From assembly GCA_027533385.1 (NCBI GenBank), contig JAPZUE010000004.1, positions 310,001-374,000 of the forward strand: DNA of 64,000 nt. The letters run 5' to 3'. The notes under the pieces were generated by a model. The model saw only the letters and a program-made list of their open reading frames with translations. It was not told the origin of the DNA and did not search any database. Origin of the DNA: Rhizobium sp. GTDB taxonomy: Bacteria > Pseudomonadota > Alphaproteobacteria > Rhizobiales > Rhizobiaceae. Both the position numbers and the translations under genes were made by a program. Below, one piece after another: positions 34,430 through 42,461 of the stretch (position 1 is its first letter; every line of letters starts with the position of its first letter).

Positions 34430-34837
34430 TCAGCCAAGCTTGACCAGTTTGTTGCCGGCGTCGACCTCGTTGCGGCGGTCGAAGTCCGCACGGGCCGTCT
34501 GGATGCGGTCGTGATGGGTGAAGACCCAGCCGCCGAGTGCGCGGATCGGCTCACCGAAAGAGCGGCCAAGATCGGTCAGCGCATATTCCACTTTCGGCGG
34601 GACTGTCGGGTGCACGGTGCGTTCGACAATGCCGTCGCGCTCCAGTGAACGCAGCGTCAATGTCAGCATGCGCTGCGAGATTCCGACGACCGAGCGCTTT
34701 AGATCGGAGAAGCGCTGCGGACCGTCGCCGAGCATCATGATCACCAGAACCGTCCACTTATCACCGAGTCTCGCCAGCATTTCACTGACGGTCTGGCACT
34801 TGGTCGGATCATAGTTGTCGCACATGACGGTTTCCAT
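34430..34837 (-). CDS. HxlR family transcriptional regulator
   Basis: This is a winged-helix regulator of the HxlR (MarR-like) family, 135 aa. The N-terminal Cys-containing METVMCDNYDPTKCQTV is followed by LGDKWTVLVIMMLGDGPQRFSDLKRSVVGISQRMLTLTLRSLERDGIVERTVHP. The open frame extends far upstream, antisense to the nitroreductase, so I start at METV. It is divergent from that oxidoreductase and likely its repressor; relatives sense electrophiles or quinones through the N-terminal cysteine. Confidence 0.9.
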   Translation of the reverse strand: METVMCDNYDPTKCQTVSEMLARLGDKWTVLVIMMLGDGPQRFSDLKRSVVGISQRMLTLTLRSLERDGIVERTVHPTVPPKVEYALTDLGRSFGEPIRALGGWVFTHHDRIQTARADFDRRNEVDAGNKLVKLG

Positions 34838-34854
34838 CGTTTCATCGGTGTAAC

Positions 34855-34928
34855 CTGGTATCAAAAATGTGCCTTCTTGCACAAATTCTCCGGTTCCATA
34901 TCTAGGCCTGGTTACGAATTGATACCAG
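34855..34928. promoter_or_regulatory. Inverted repeat in the HxlR/nitroreductase shared promoter region
   Basis: Ten-base arms CTGGTATCAA (34855-34864) and TTGATACCAG (34919-34928) are exact complements. A smaller TGTGC...GCACA palindrome lies between. The two arms may be half-sites or two operators for the HxlR dimer. Confidence 0.5.
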
Positions 34929-34987
34929 ACGTCGTCGTCCGTGCCAACTCCCAAGGCGCCCCGGCGGGTCCAACCAGGAGCGAGACC

Positions 34988-35626
34988 ATGTCCGCACTTA
35001 TTGAAAAGCTGAACTGGCGTTATGCCACCAAGAAGATGGACCCCTCCAAGGTCGTGTCCGAGGACAAGGTCGAGCGTATCGTCGAAGCTGCTCGCCTGGC
35101 TCCGACCTCCAGCGGCCTGCAGCCCTTCGAAGTCATCGTCGTCACCAACAAGGACGTGCGCGCCAAGATCCAGGAAATCGCCTGGAACCAGGCCCAGGTC
35201 ACCGAAGGTTCGCACCTGCTCGTCTTCGCTGCCTGGGACAATTACACGCCCGAGCGCATCAACCACATGTTCGACCTCGTCAACGAAGAGCGCGGCTTCA
35301 CCAATGAAGGCTTCGAAAACTATCGCCAGATGCTGCTCAACAGCTATCCGCAGCGCGACGCCCAGGTGAATTTCGAGCATGCCGCGCGTCAGGCCTATAT
35401 CGGTTTCGGTATGTCGGTCGCACAGGCCGCCTTCGAGGGCGTCGATGCAACCCCGATGGAAGGTTTTGACCCGGTCAAGCTCGACGAAATCCTTGGCCTG
35501 AAGGAAAAGGGCCTGCGTTCGGTCACGATCCTGCCGCTTGGCTATCGTGCGCAGGAAGGCGACTGGCTGGCCAACCTGAAGAAGGTCCGCCGCCCGAAGG
35601 AGCAGTTCGTCTCCGTCGTCGCCTGA
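34988..35626 (+). CDS. Nitroreductase-family NAD(P)H oxidoreductase
   Basis: This is an FMN-dependent nitroreductase-family flavoprotein (NfsB-like), 212 aa. The N-terminal WRYATKKMDPSKVVSEDKVERIVEAARLAPTSSGLQPFEVIVV carries the phosphate- and FMN-binding residues. The C-terminal half has LGLKEKGLRSVTILPLGYR. I start at MSALIEKLNW after an AGGAG site. HxlR regulators next to such reductases often respond to quinone or carbonyl stress. Confidence 0.92.
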   Translation: MSALIEKLNWRYATKKMDPSKVVSEDKVERIVEAARLAPTSSGLQPFEVIVVTNKDVRAKIQEIAWNQAQVTEGSHLLVFAAWDNYTPERINHMFDLVNEERGFTNEGFENYRQMLLNSYPQRDAQVNFEHAARQAYIGFGMSVAQAAFEGVDATPMEGFDPVKLDEILGLKEKGLRSVTILPLGYRAQEGDWLANLKKVRRPKEQFVSVVA

Positions 35627-35666
35627 TCATGGGCGGATGAGCGTCGGCACCTCCAGGCCGACCGCC

Positions 35667-35694
35667 AGGGCTCCGGGCAACCGGAGCCCTTTTT
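35667..35694 (+). terminator. Rho-independent terminator of the nitroreductase gene
   Basis: The perfect stem AGGGCTCCGG with CCGGAGCCCT has a GCAA loop and is followed by TTTTC. Confidence 0.88.
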
Positions 35695-35717
35695 CGTGGG
35701 CGCTTATCGATCCTTGG

Positions 35718-35723
35718 TATAAT
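35718..35723 (+). promoter_or_regulatory. Consensus -10 element upstream of the GGDEF-EAL gene
   Basis: A perfect TATAAT. The -35 is not clear. If used, transcription begins near 35730, which rules out the TTG at 35729 as start codon. Confidence 0.4.
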
Positions 35724-35770
35724 AGATATTGTTCATGTTGTTCAGAGTGTTAAGTCAAATTGAACACATT

Positions 35771-38041
35771 ATGGTACAAGGTGGGCTTCAGCCTTGGGTA
35801 ACTCGTATGCGGCTTCACCTTTTCGACAGACGGCTTCGGCCACTTGCTACCCGCCGGGTGGTGATTGCGGCGTTGCTCGTTGTCTTCGCAACCATGGCGA
35901 TGATGGTAGCCTCGATCGTCCTGGCGGCGCTCGATCGGGTCGCGAGTTATGCCAATCACCTGGATGAGGAACGCTCGCGCCAGACGCTTGTCGGCGCCAT
36001 CCAGACCTTCGAACATCAGCTGGGGGCGACGCTCACCGACTATACCGTCTGGGACGATGCTGCCACGAATGCCTATGTCCACAAGGACATGGCCTGGATG
36101 GTCAGCAATTTCGGCGACATGACCTTCGATAGCGACCTGTTCGACGTGGCCATCGTGCTGGATGATGCGGGACGCCCGATGATGGCCTATTCGGACGGCC
36201 AGCCCATTGAGGGATATCCGAAGGGCTATCTGACACCATCTTTGATAGGGCTTTTCGAAAAGGTGCGGTCCGGTGAGAGCGGGCGCGAGCCGCAGGCGCT
36301 TGGTTTCATCCGCACTCAGAAGGGAATCGGTTCGGCAGGTGTGTCGTTGATCCGGCCCAAGTCCGGCGACATCGATCAGCCGCCGGAAAACTACGTCTAC
36401 CTGGCCTTCATTCGGCACCTCACGCCGCTGACCGTCGAACGCCTGTCGGAAGCATACGTGCTGCCCGGCCTCTCCCTCGTGCCACCGGTCTCGCATGACA
36501 CATCTGTTGCCATTGTCGCTCCGTCCGGCGATGCCATCGCGGCGCTGGCCTGGACCCCGCGGGCGCCGGGTGACCAAAGCCGCCAACAGGTGGCACCGCT
36601 GATCAAGGCGGCCCTCATCATCGTGACAATCTATGCTGTTCTTCTCGTTGTCATCGGCAATGCCGAGATGCGCCGGGTGCGCGCCGATGAGGCGAATGCC
36701 ATCAAGCTCGCCCAGACCGATCGCCTGAGCGGACTTCTGAACCGGGTTGGCCTGACCCAGCTTCTGGAAGACCGGGTGCGGCGCGGCCGCGAGATGAACG
36801 ACGATGTCGTCCTTCTGTATCTCGATCTCGACGGGTTCAAGGAGGTTAATGACGCCTATGGTCATGCGACCGGTGACAGATTGATCCGTGCTGTGGCGGC
36901 TGGCCTTGCGGTGCTTGTCGGCGACGGGTCGGGTCTTGCCCGGATCGGTGGTGACGAGTTCGGAATCGTGCTCTCCGGCAAGGATGCTCAGGAGCGCGCT
37001 CTGGCGCTGGCCAGTTCGATCATCGCTTTCTTCGATGAACCCGTGCTGCTGGGGGAACGCACCGTCGTTGTCGGCTGCAGCATCGGGATCTGCGTTTCGG
37101 AAGGCGGTCTGGTGGAAGGCGGCGAACTGACGCGGCGGGCCGATATGGCCATGTATTCGTCCAAGGATGGCGGACGCGGACGCTGGACTGTCTATGATCC
37201 CCGGATGGACGAGGAGCGGGAAAGCCGCAACCAGATGGAGATCGATCTCAGGGCCGCTATTGGCCGGGGCGAGATCGATGTCGTTTACCAGCCAGTGGTG
37301 GATGCGAAGACGTTCCAGCTCGTCAGTGTCGAGGCCCTGGCACGCTGGACCCGCCAGGGATATGGCCCGGTCTCGCCCGACGTCTTCATTCCGATTGCCG
37401 AATCGAGCGGTCTGATCGATCAGCTCGGGCTCTGCGTGCTCCGTCGGGCTCTTCGCCAGCTTGCCGAATGGCCGGACCTCAAGCTCTCGGTGAATGTCTC
37501 ACCGGGTCAGTTCAGGGATCCGTCCTTCGTTGATCATGTCGCTGCGACCTTTGCCGAGGCCCAGGTCGAGCCCGCGCGTGTCGTTCTGGAAATGACGGAG
37601 ACCTATTTCATCCAGAGCCCAGACCGGGCACGGCTTGCCATGGAGCGGCTGCGCAATCTCGGTCTCAGGATCGCGCTCGATGATTTTGGCGCGGGTTTTT
37701 CAAGTGTCGGCTACCTCCGGCAGTTCGGCTTCGACCGCATGAAGATCGATCGGTCGCTAGTCCAGTCGCTGGATCGCGGGCATCGGGCCGTGGAAATGCT
37801 GCAGGCGACCGTGGCGCTGGCGCGCTCGCTCGGGATCCCGGTTACAGCCGAGGGCGTCGAGACCGAGCAGCAGGCCGTCATCCTGCGGATTGCCGGCTGC
37901 GACCAGTTGCAGGGCTATCTGTTCGGCCGTCCGCAGTCGCCGGAGGAGATTGCCGCCTTCATGCTGCGGCCTATGGAATTGCGCGCCAAGGCGGCAGAGC
38001 TTGCTTTCGCGGCGAGCCGTGATGGCGGCCTCTTGGTCTGA
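35771..38041 (+). CDS. CHASE4-GGDEF-EAL cyclic-di-GMP turnover protein
   Basis: This is a bifunctional c-di-GMP enzyme in the inner membrane, ~756 aa. It has an N-terminal membrane helix, a periplasmic CHASE4 sensor (LVGAIQTFEHQLGATLTDYTVWDDA) and a second helix (~residues 280-300). A GGDEF domain with intact RIGGDEFG follows. The EAL domain has SVEALARW, the Asn of NVSPGQF, Glu in EMTET, DDFGAGFSS, the Lys of MKIDRSLV and EGVET, so both catalytic sites look complete. No RxxD inhibitory site sits five residues before GGDEF. The start is uncertain (ATG at 35735, 35771 or 35807, none with a good ribosome site). Confidence 0.9.
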   Translation: MVQGGLQPWVTRMRLHLFDRRLRPLATRRVVIAALLVVFATMAMMVASIVLAALDRVASYANHLDEERSRQTLVGAIQTFEHQLGATLTDYTVWDDAATNAYVHKDMAWMVSNFGDMTFDSDLFDVAIVLDDAGRPMMAYSDGQPIEGYPKGYLTPSLIGLFEKVRSGESGREPQALGFIRTQKGIGSAGVSLIRPKSGDIDQPPENYVYLAFIRHLTPLTVERLSEAYVLPGLSLVPPVSHDTSVAIVAPSGDAIAALAWTPRAPGDQSRQQVAPLIKAALIIVTIYAVLLVVIGNAEMRRVRADEANAIKLAQTDRLSGLLNRVGLTQLLEDRVRRGREMNDDVVLLYLDLDGFKEVNDAYGHATGDRLIRAVAAGLAVLVGDGSGLARIGGDEFGIVLSGKDAQERALALASSIIAFFDEPVLLGERTVVVGCSIGICVSEGGLVEGGELTRRADMAMYSSKDGGRGRWTVYDPRMDEERESRNQMEIDLRAAIGRGEIDVVYQPVVDAKTFQLVSVEALARWTRQGYGPVSPDVFIPIAESSGLIDQLGLCVLRRALRQLAEWPDLKLSVNVSPGQFRDPSFVDHVAATFAEAQVEPARVVLEMTETYFIQSPDRARLAMERLRNLGLRIALDDFGAGFSSVGYLRQFGFDRMKIDRSLVQSLDRGHRAVEMLQATVALARSLGIPVTAEGVETEQQAVILRIAGCDQLQGYLFGRPQSPEEIAAFMLRPMELRAKAAELAFAASRDGGLLV

Positions 38042-38077
38042 TAACCCGGTTCGGGCCCTGATTGCAGAGATCTGCTA

Positions 38078-39022
38078 TCAGCCGCCGATGTGCCGCTCGC
38101 CGCGCTTCCTGGCGAGTGCGATCTGCAGCTGGCGCTGGCGGTAGCGATCCCTGTCGGCTTCGGTGCGGCTCTCGTAGCAATGGCTGCAGGAGACGCCTTC
38201 CTCGTAATGCGGATGGGTCAGTTCCTCGGCCGTGATCGGGTTGCGGCAGGCGTGGCAGAGCTTGTGGTTGCCCTCTTTCAGGCCATGGGTGACCGAGACG
38301 CGCTCGTCGAAGACGAAGCAGGCACCGTCCCAGAGGCTCTCTTCTTCCGGCACTTCCTCCAGATATTTCAGGATGCCGCCCTTCAGGTGGTAGACCTCGT
38401 CAAAGCCCTGTTGCTTCATGAAGGCTGTCGCCTTCTCGCAACGGATTCCGCCGGTGCAATACATGGCGATTTTCGGCTTGTTGTGCAGGCCGGGATTGTT
38501 CTTCACCCAGTCTGGAAACTCGCGAAACGTCTTGGTGTTGGGGTCAACGGCGCCGCGGAAGATGCCGATCGCCGTCTCATAGTCGTTGCGGGTGTCGATG
38601 ACGATGGTCTCGGGATCGGAGATCAGATCGTTCCAGTCCTTCGGATCGACATAGGTGCCGACGATCTCGTTGGGGTCGATGTCCTCGACGCCCATGGTGA
38701 CGATTTCCTTCTTCAGCCGTACCTTCATGCGAAGGAAGGGCATCTTGGAGGCCCGGCTTTCCTTGTGCTCAAGGCTTGCGAATTCCGGCTGGCTGCGGAT
38801 GTAGGCCAGAACCTTGGCAATCGCGGCGTCGGAGCCGGCGATCGTGCCGTTGATGCCTTCATGGGCGAGGAGCAGCGTGCCCTTTACGCCTTCGGCCTTG
38901 CACAGTGCTTCCAGAGGCTCCTGAAAACTCTCGAAGCGCGGAAACTTGGCAAAGTGATAGAGGGCGGCGACGCAAAAGGCGCCGCTTGTCTCGGGGCGGG
39001 GGGCGGTCATGTGTTCTGTCAT
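38078..39022 (-). CDS. trhO: tRNA uridine(34) hydroxylase, rhodanese family
   Basis: This is the YceA/TrhO enzyme that hydroxylates U34 in certain tRNAs, ~314 aa from [14 protein letters not shown] (a start four codons later is also possible). It has the N-terminal acylphosphatase-like part, [15 protein letters not shown], then the rhodanese domain with active-site Cys in [14 protein letters not shown]-terminal Cys-rich region follows (CHACRNPI...CSHCYES). It stands alone, convergent with the GGDEF-EAL gene. Confidence 0.92.
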   Translation of the reverse strand: MTEHMTAPRPETSGAFCVAALYHFAKFPRFESFQEPLEALCKAEGVKGTLLLAHEGINGTIAGSDAAIAKVLAYIRSQPEFASLEHKESRASKMPFLRMKVRLKKEIVTMGVEDIDPNEIVGTYVDPKDWNDLISDPETIVIDTRNDYETAIGIFRGAVDPNTKTFREFPDWVKNNPGLHNKPKIAMYCTGGIRCEKATAFMKQQGFDEVYHLKGGILKYLEEVPEEESLWDGACFVFDERVSVTHGLKEGNHKLCHACRNPITAEELTHPHYEEGVSCSHCYESRTEADRDRYRQRQLQIALARKRGERHIGG

Positions 39023-39165
39023 GGCCTTGCGAAATACCGCCTCGGCCCCTGTGGCGCAACGGATTTCCTCCGTTCGATGCAAGTTTGAAATTCGTCAAGT
39101 GGCGACGCGAGTTGTGGTTTCCTGCACCGCAGCACTGGACAGCCTCCCACGGTTTGGCTAGATCG

Positions 39166-39183
39166 ATGTAACTTTATAACATT
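39166..39183. promoter_or_regulatory. Candidate Zur box upstream of the dipeptide-type ABC operon
   Basis: On the minus strand the site reads AATGTTATAAAGTTACAT. The left half matches the proteobacterial Zur half-site AATGTTATA in full, and the right half matches five of nine bases. It ends 14 bases before the chosen start codon. A -35-like TTGGCT (39154-39159) lies so that the box overlaps the -10 region, as expected for zinc repression. Confidence 0.55.
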
Positions 39184-39196
39184 ATAGGTGACGCTA

Positions 39197-40714
39197 ATGT
39201 TCAAGAATATCATCGCTGCCTCCTTCCTCGCCATGCTGGCCGGTGCCACCCCCGTCATGGCGACCGACGGTGTGGTCGACATCGTTGCACCGTTCGAGAT
39301 CACCGGCCTCGATCCGGCGAAGTCCGGCGACATCTTCCTGCGCATGCGGATCGTCGAGACGCTGGTCGAAGCCGACAGGGACGGCAATCCGGTTCCGGCG
39401 CTGGCAAAGAGCTGGTCGGTCAGCGAGGACGGTCTGACCTGGCGCTTCGAGCTGCAGCCGGGTGTCAAGTTCCAGGACGGTACAGCGCTGACGGCAGAAG
39501 CGGTGGCGTCCGCACTCAATATCGCCAAGGGCAAGGCTGGCTTGCTCAGCAAGGCGCCGATCACCGAGATCAAGGCAGAGGGCGAGGGGGCGGTCGTCGT
39601 CTCGCTGTCGAAGCCCTTTGTGCCGCTCTTGGCCTTTCTCGCCGAAAACCGCGCCCAGATCCTGGCGCCGGCTGCCTATGAGGGTGCCGAGGTCAAGGCG
39701 ATCATCGGCACGGGTCCGTTCAAGCTCACCAAGCTTGAGGCGCCGCAGAGCCTCGCCGTTGAACGTTTCGAGGATTATTGGGGCCAGAAGCCCGAGATCG
39801 AGAAGGCGACCTATCTCTCGGTCAGCCGTGCGGAGACCCGCGCGCTGATGGCCGAGAGCGGTGACGCCGACTATGTCTTCAACCTTGATCCGGCGAGCCG
39901 CACGCGTCTCGCCAAGAGCGACAAGGTCGTGCTGCAGTCCGTATCGATCCCGCGCAGCGTGCTCCTGAAGGTCAATGCCGGCCATCCCTTCCTCGCCGAT
40001 GTGAAGGCACGCGAGGCGCTGAGCCTTGCCATCGACCGCGAAGGGCTTGCGGTTGCGATCCTGCGTTACCCGGCAGCGGCCACGCAGCTCTTCCCGCCGA
40101 GCCTGAAGATCTGGCATGATGCCGATCTGGCACCGCTCGGCTACGACCCTGAGAAGGCCAAGGCGCTGCTGGCCGAGCTCGGCTGGGCGCCTGGTGCCGA
40201 CGGCATCCTGGAGAAGGACGGCAAGCCGTTCGCGCTGACGCTGACCACCTATCCCGATCGCCCGGAACTGCCGTTGATTGCCGCTGTCCTGCAGGACCAG
40301 CTGAAGGAAATCGGCGTTGCACTGACGATCAACTCAACCAATTCCTCCGAGATCCCGGCCAAGCATCAGGACGGTTCGCTGGAACTTGCGCTGATGGCGC
40401 GCAACTTCGCGCTGGTTCCGGACCCGATCGGCACCATGCTCTCCGACTACGGCCCTGGTGGCGGTGACTGGGGCGCGATGAACTGGACGAATGCCGGCTT
40501 CGAAAAGGCGCTGGATGATCTGACCCGCGTCACGGACCCCGCTGAAGGCGAGGCGCTGCGCCATCAGGCCGTGGCCGCCATTCAGGCCGATCTGCCGGTC
40601 ATTCCGATCGCCTGGTACCAGCAGACGGTGGCCTTCTCGCCGAAGCTGGAGGGGGCGACGATCGACCCGTTCGAGCGAACCTTTGGTCTTGAAACCATGC
40701 GGTGGGCGAAATGA
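39197..40714 (+). CDS. Peptide/nickel-type ABC transporter substrate-binding protein
   Basis: This is a periplasmic cluster C (SBP_bac_5) receptor, ~505 aa. It has a signal peptide, MFKNIIAASFLAMLAGATPVMA. Family features are GLDPAKSGDIFLRMRIVETLVEADRDGNPVPALAKSWSVSEDGLTWRFELQPGVKFQDG and the C-terminal LPVIPIAWYQQTVAFSP. I chose the ATG with AGGTGA six bases upstream over a GTG at 39188. It is the first gene of a four-gene operon linked by ATGA overlaps. The ligand may be a peptide, opine or metal chelate; the candidate Zur box in front favours a zinc link. Confidence 0.9.
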   Translation: MFKNIIAASFLAMLAGATPVMATDGVVDIVAPFEITGLDPAKSGDIFLRMRIVETLVEADRDGNPVPALAKSWSVSEDGLTWRFELQPGVKFQDGTALTAEAVASALNIAKGKAGLLSKAPITEIKAEGEGAVVVSLSKPFVPLLAFLAENRAQILAPAAYEGAEVKAIIGTGPFKLTKLEAPQSLAVERFEDYWGQKPEIEKATYLSVSRAETRALMAESGDADYVFNLDPASRTRLAKSDKVVLQSVSIPRSVLLKVNAGHPFLADVKAREALSLAIDREGLAVAILRYPAAATQLFPPSLKIWHDADLAPLGYDPEKAKALLAELGWAPGADGILEKDGKPFALTLTTYPDRPELPLIAAVLQDQLKEIGVALTINSTNSSEIPAKHQDGSLELALMARNFALVPDPIGTMLSDYGPGGGDWGAMNWTNAGFEKALDDLTRVTDPAEGEALRHQAVAAIQADLPVIPIAWYQQTVAFSPKLEGATIDPFERTFGLETMRWAK

Positions 40715-41646
40715 CCAGGGCGATCCTGAACCGCCTGATCCAGGCGGCTCTGGTGGCCTTCATGGTGGGTCTCATCTGCTTTGTGATGACAAGGTCGCTT
40801 CCGGGCGATCTTGCCTACCGGATTGCTGCCGGCCGCTATGGCTATGATGTCGTCGACAGCGCGGCCGCTGCCAAGGTGGCCGCCGAACTCGATCTCGCCA
40901 AACCGGCCATCCTGGCACTCTTCGACTGGATGGCCGACCTCCTGCGCTTCGATCTCGGAACGTCGCTGGTCACCGGCAAGCCGGTCATCGAGGAAATCGG
41001 CATGCAGCTCGGCCATACGATCGAGCTGGCGCTGGCCGCCATTGTGCTGTCGCTGTTCATCGGTCCGCCGCTCGGCATTCTCGCGGGTTTGAGGCCCGGC
41101 GGTGTGCTCGACCGCACATTGATGCTGGTGTCAACAGCCTTGCGCGCACTGCCGCAATTCGTCGTCGGTCTCATCCTGATCATCGTCTTCGGCATCACGC
41201 TTAATCTGCTTCCGGCGGCCGGTCACACCCATGGCACACATCTCATCCTGCCTGCGTTGACGCTGGCGCTCGGACTGGCGGCGGTGTCCAACCGGGTGGC
41301 GCGCGATGCGATGGTTGCCGTGTCGCGGTCGCCCTACTACGCCTTCGGTCGGACGAAGGGCCTGTCGGAATGGCAGGTTTTTACGCGGCACGGATTGCGC
41401 AATGTCGCGGTTCCCATCGTCACCTATCTCGGCGTGCAGTTTGTCTATCTCGTCGAAGGCGTCGTGGTGGTCGAGACGCTGTTTGCCTGGCCGGGCATCG
41501 GTCATGCCCTGGTGCATGCGATCTTCGGCCGCGATGTGCCGATGATCCAGGGAACGGCACTCGTCATGGGGCTGATGTTCGTCGCGCTCAACGCGCTGGT
41601 CGATCTCTTCTGCCATGGCATTGATCCGAGGAGGCGCAGCGCATGA
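40711..41646 (+). CDS. Peptide/nickel-type ABC transporter permease 1
   Basis: This is a DppB-type permease, 311 aa, with six hydrophobic segments. It has the N-terminal signature FVMTRSLPGDLAYRI and the EAA-type loop RTKGLSEWQVFTRHGLRNVAVPIVTYLG. The start overlaps the stop of the binding-protein gene (ATGA), so translation is coupled. It forms the channel with the next permease. Confidence 0.92.
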   Translation: MTRAILNRLIQAALVAFMVGLICFVMTRSLPGDLAYRIAAGRYGYDVVDSAAAAKVAAELDLAKPAILALFDWMADLLRFDLGTSLVTGKPVIEEIGMQLGHTIELALAAIVLSLFIGPPLGILAGLRPGGVLDRTLMLVSTALRALPQFVVGLILIIVFGITLNLLPAAGHTHGTHLILPALTLALGLAAVSNRVARDAMVAVSRSPYYAFGRTKGLSEWQVFTRHGLRNVAVPIVTYLGVQFVYLVEGVVVVETLFAWPGIGHALVHAIFGRDVPMIQGTALVMGLMFVALNALVDLFCHGIDPRRRSA

Positions 41647-42461
41647 CGACACTCGATTATGTGGCGCCGCGCCCGGCACGCTGGCCCATGCGCTGGCTCG
41701 CTGGTGCGGCGATCCTTGGCGGTTTGCTGGCCTTTGCCTTCCTGCCGCTCGTGATCGGCGGGACCGATCCGCTGAAGCAGACGCTGCGCTTCAGCCTGCA
41801 GGGGCCGAGTGCTGCCGACTGGTTCGGTTACGATCATCTCGGCCGCTCGATGCAGGCGCGGCTCGCGGGTGCCCTTCGCCTGTCGCTCGGGCTGGCACTG
41901 CTCTCCGTCTTCACCGCGATGATCCCCGGCGTGTTGCTCGGGGTTCTCGCCGCCTGGCGCGGCGGTTTTGCCGATCGCGCCGTGGGTGCGGTGTCGGAAG
42001 CCTTCCTCGCGCTGCCGGGGCTGCTTCTGGTGCTGATGCTGACGGCGATCGTGCCAGATAATCCGGCCATGCTCTATATCGGCATTTCGCTGGTGCTGTG
42101 GGTCGAGTATTTCCGCCTGACGCGGGCAATGGCGCGGCCTTTGCTGATGTCGCCGGCGGTCGAAGCCTCGCGTCTGCTTGGCTTCGGTCCGGCCTATATC
42201 CTGCGCCGGCATCTCTGGCCGGAACTGGCGCCGATGATTTTGACGGTGGCCGCTTACGGTGCTGCGTCCGCGATCATGGCGATTGCAGCGCTCGGCTTCG
42301 TCAGTGTCGGCGTCCGCCCGCCGACACCGGAGCTCGGCGCGATGATGATCGAGTTGCTGCCCTATTATCAGGAAGCGCCGCATGCGCTGTTGCAGCCGAT
42401 TGCCGTGATTTTCCTGATGGTGCTGGCGCTGCAGCTGATCGGCGGAAAGGACAAGCCATGA
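41643..42461 (+). CDS. Peptide/nickel-type ABC transporter permease 2
   Basis: This is a DppC-type permease, 272 aa. The family stretch DWFGYDHLGRSMQARLAGALRLSLGLALLSV is seen (usually DxxGRDxxSR). The EAA loop is VEASRLLGFGPAYILRRHLWPELAPMI. It starts four bases inside the end of permease 1 and its stop overlaps the ATPase start. Confidence 0.92.
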   Translation: MTTLDYVAPRPARWPMRWLAGAAILGGLLAFAFLPLVIGGTDPLKQTLRFSLQGPSAADWFGYDHLGRSMQARLAGALRLSLGLALLSVFTAMIPGVLLGVLAAWRGGFADRAVGAVSEAFLALPGLLLVLMLTAIVPDNPAMLYIGISLVLWVEYFRLTRAMARPLLMSPAVEASRLLGFGPAYILRRHLWPELAPMILTVAAYGAASAIMAIAALGFVSVGVRPPTPELGAMMIELLPYYQEAPHALLQPIAVIFLMVLALQLIGGKDKP

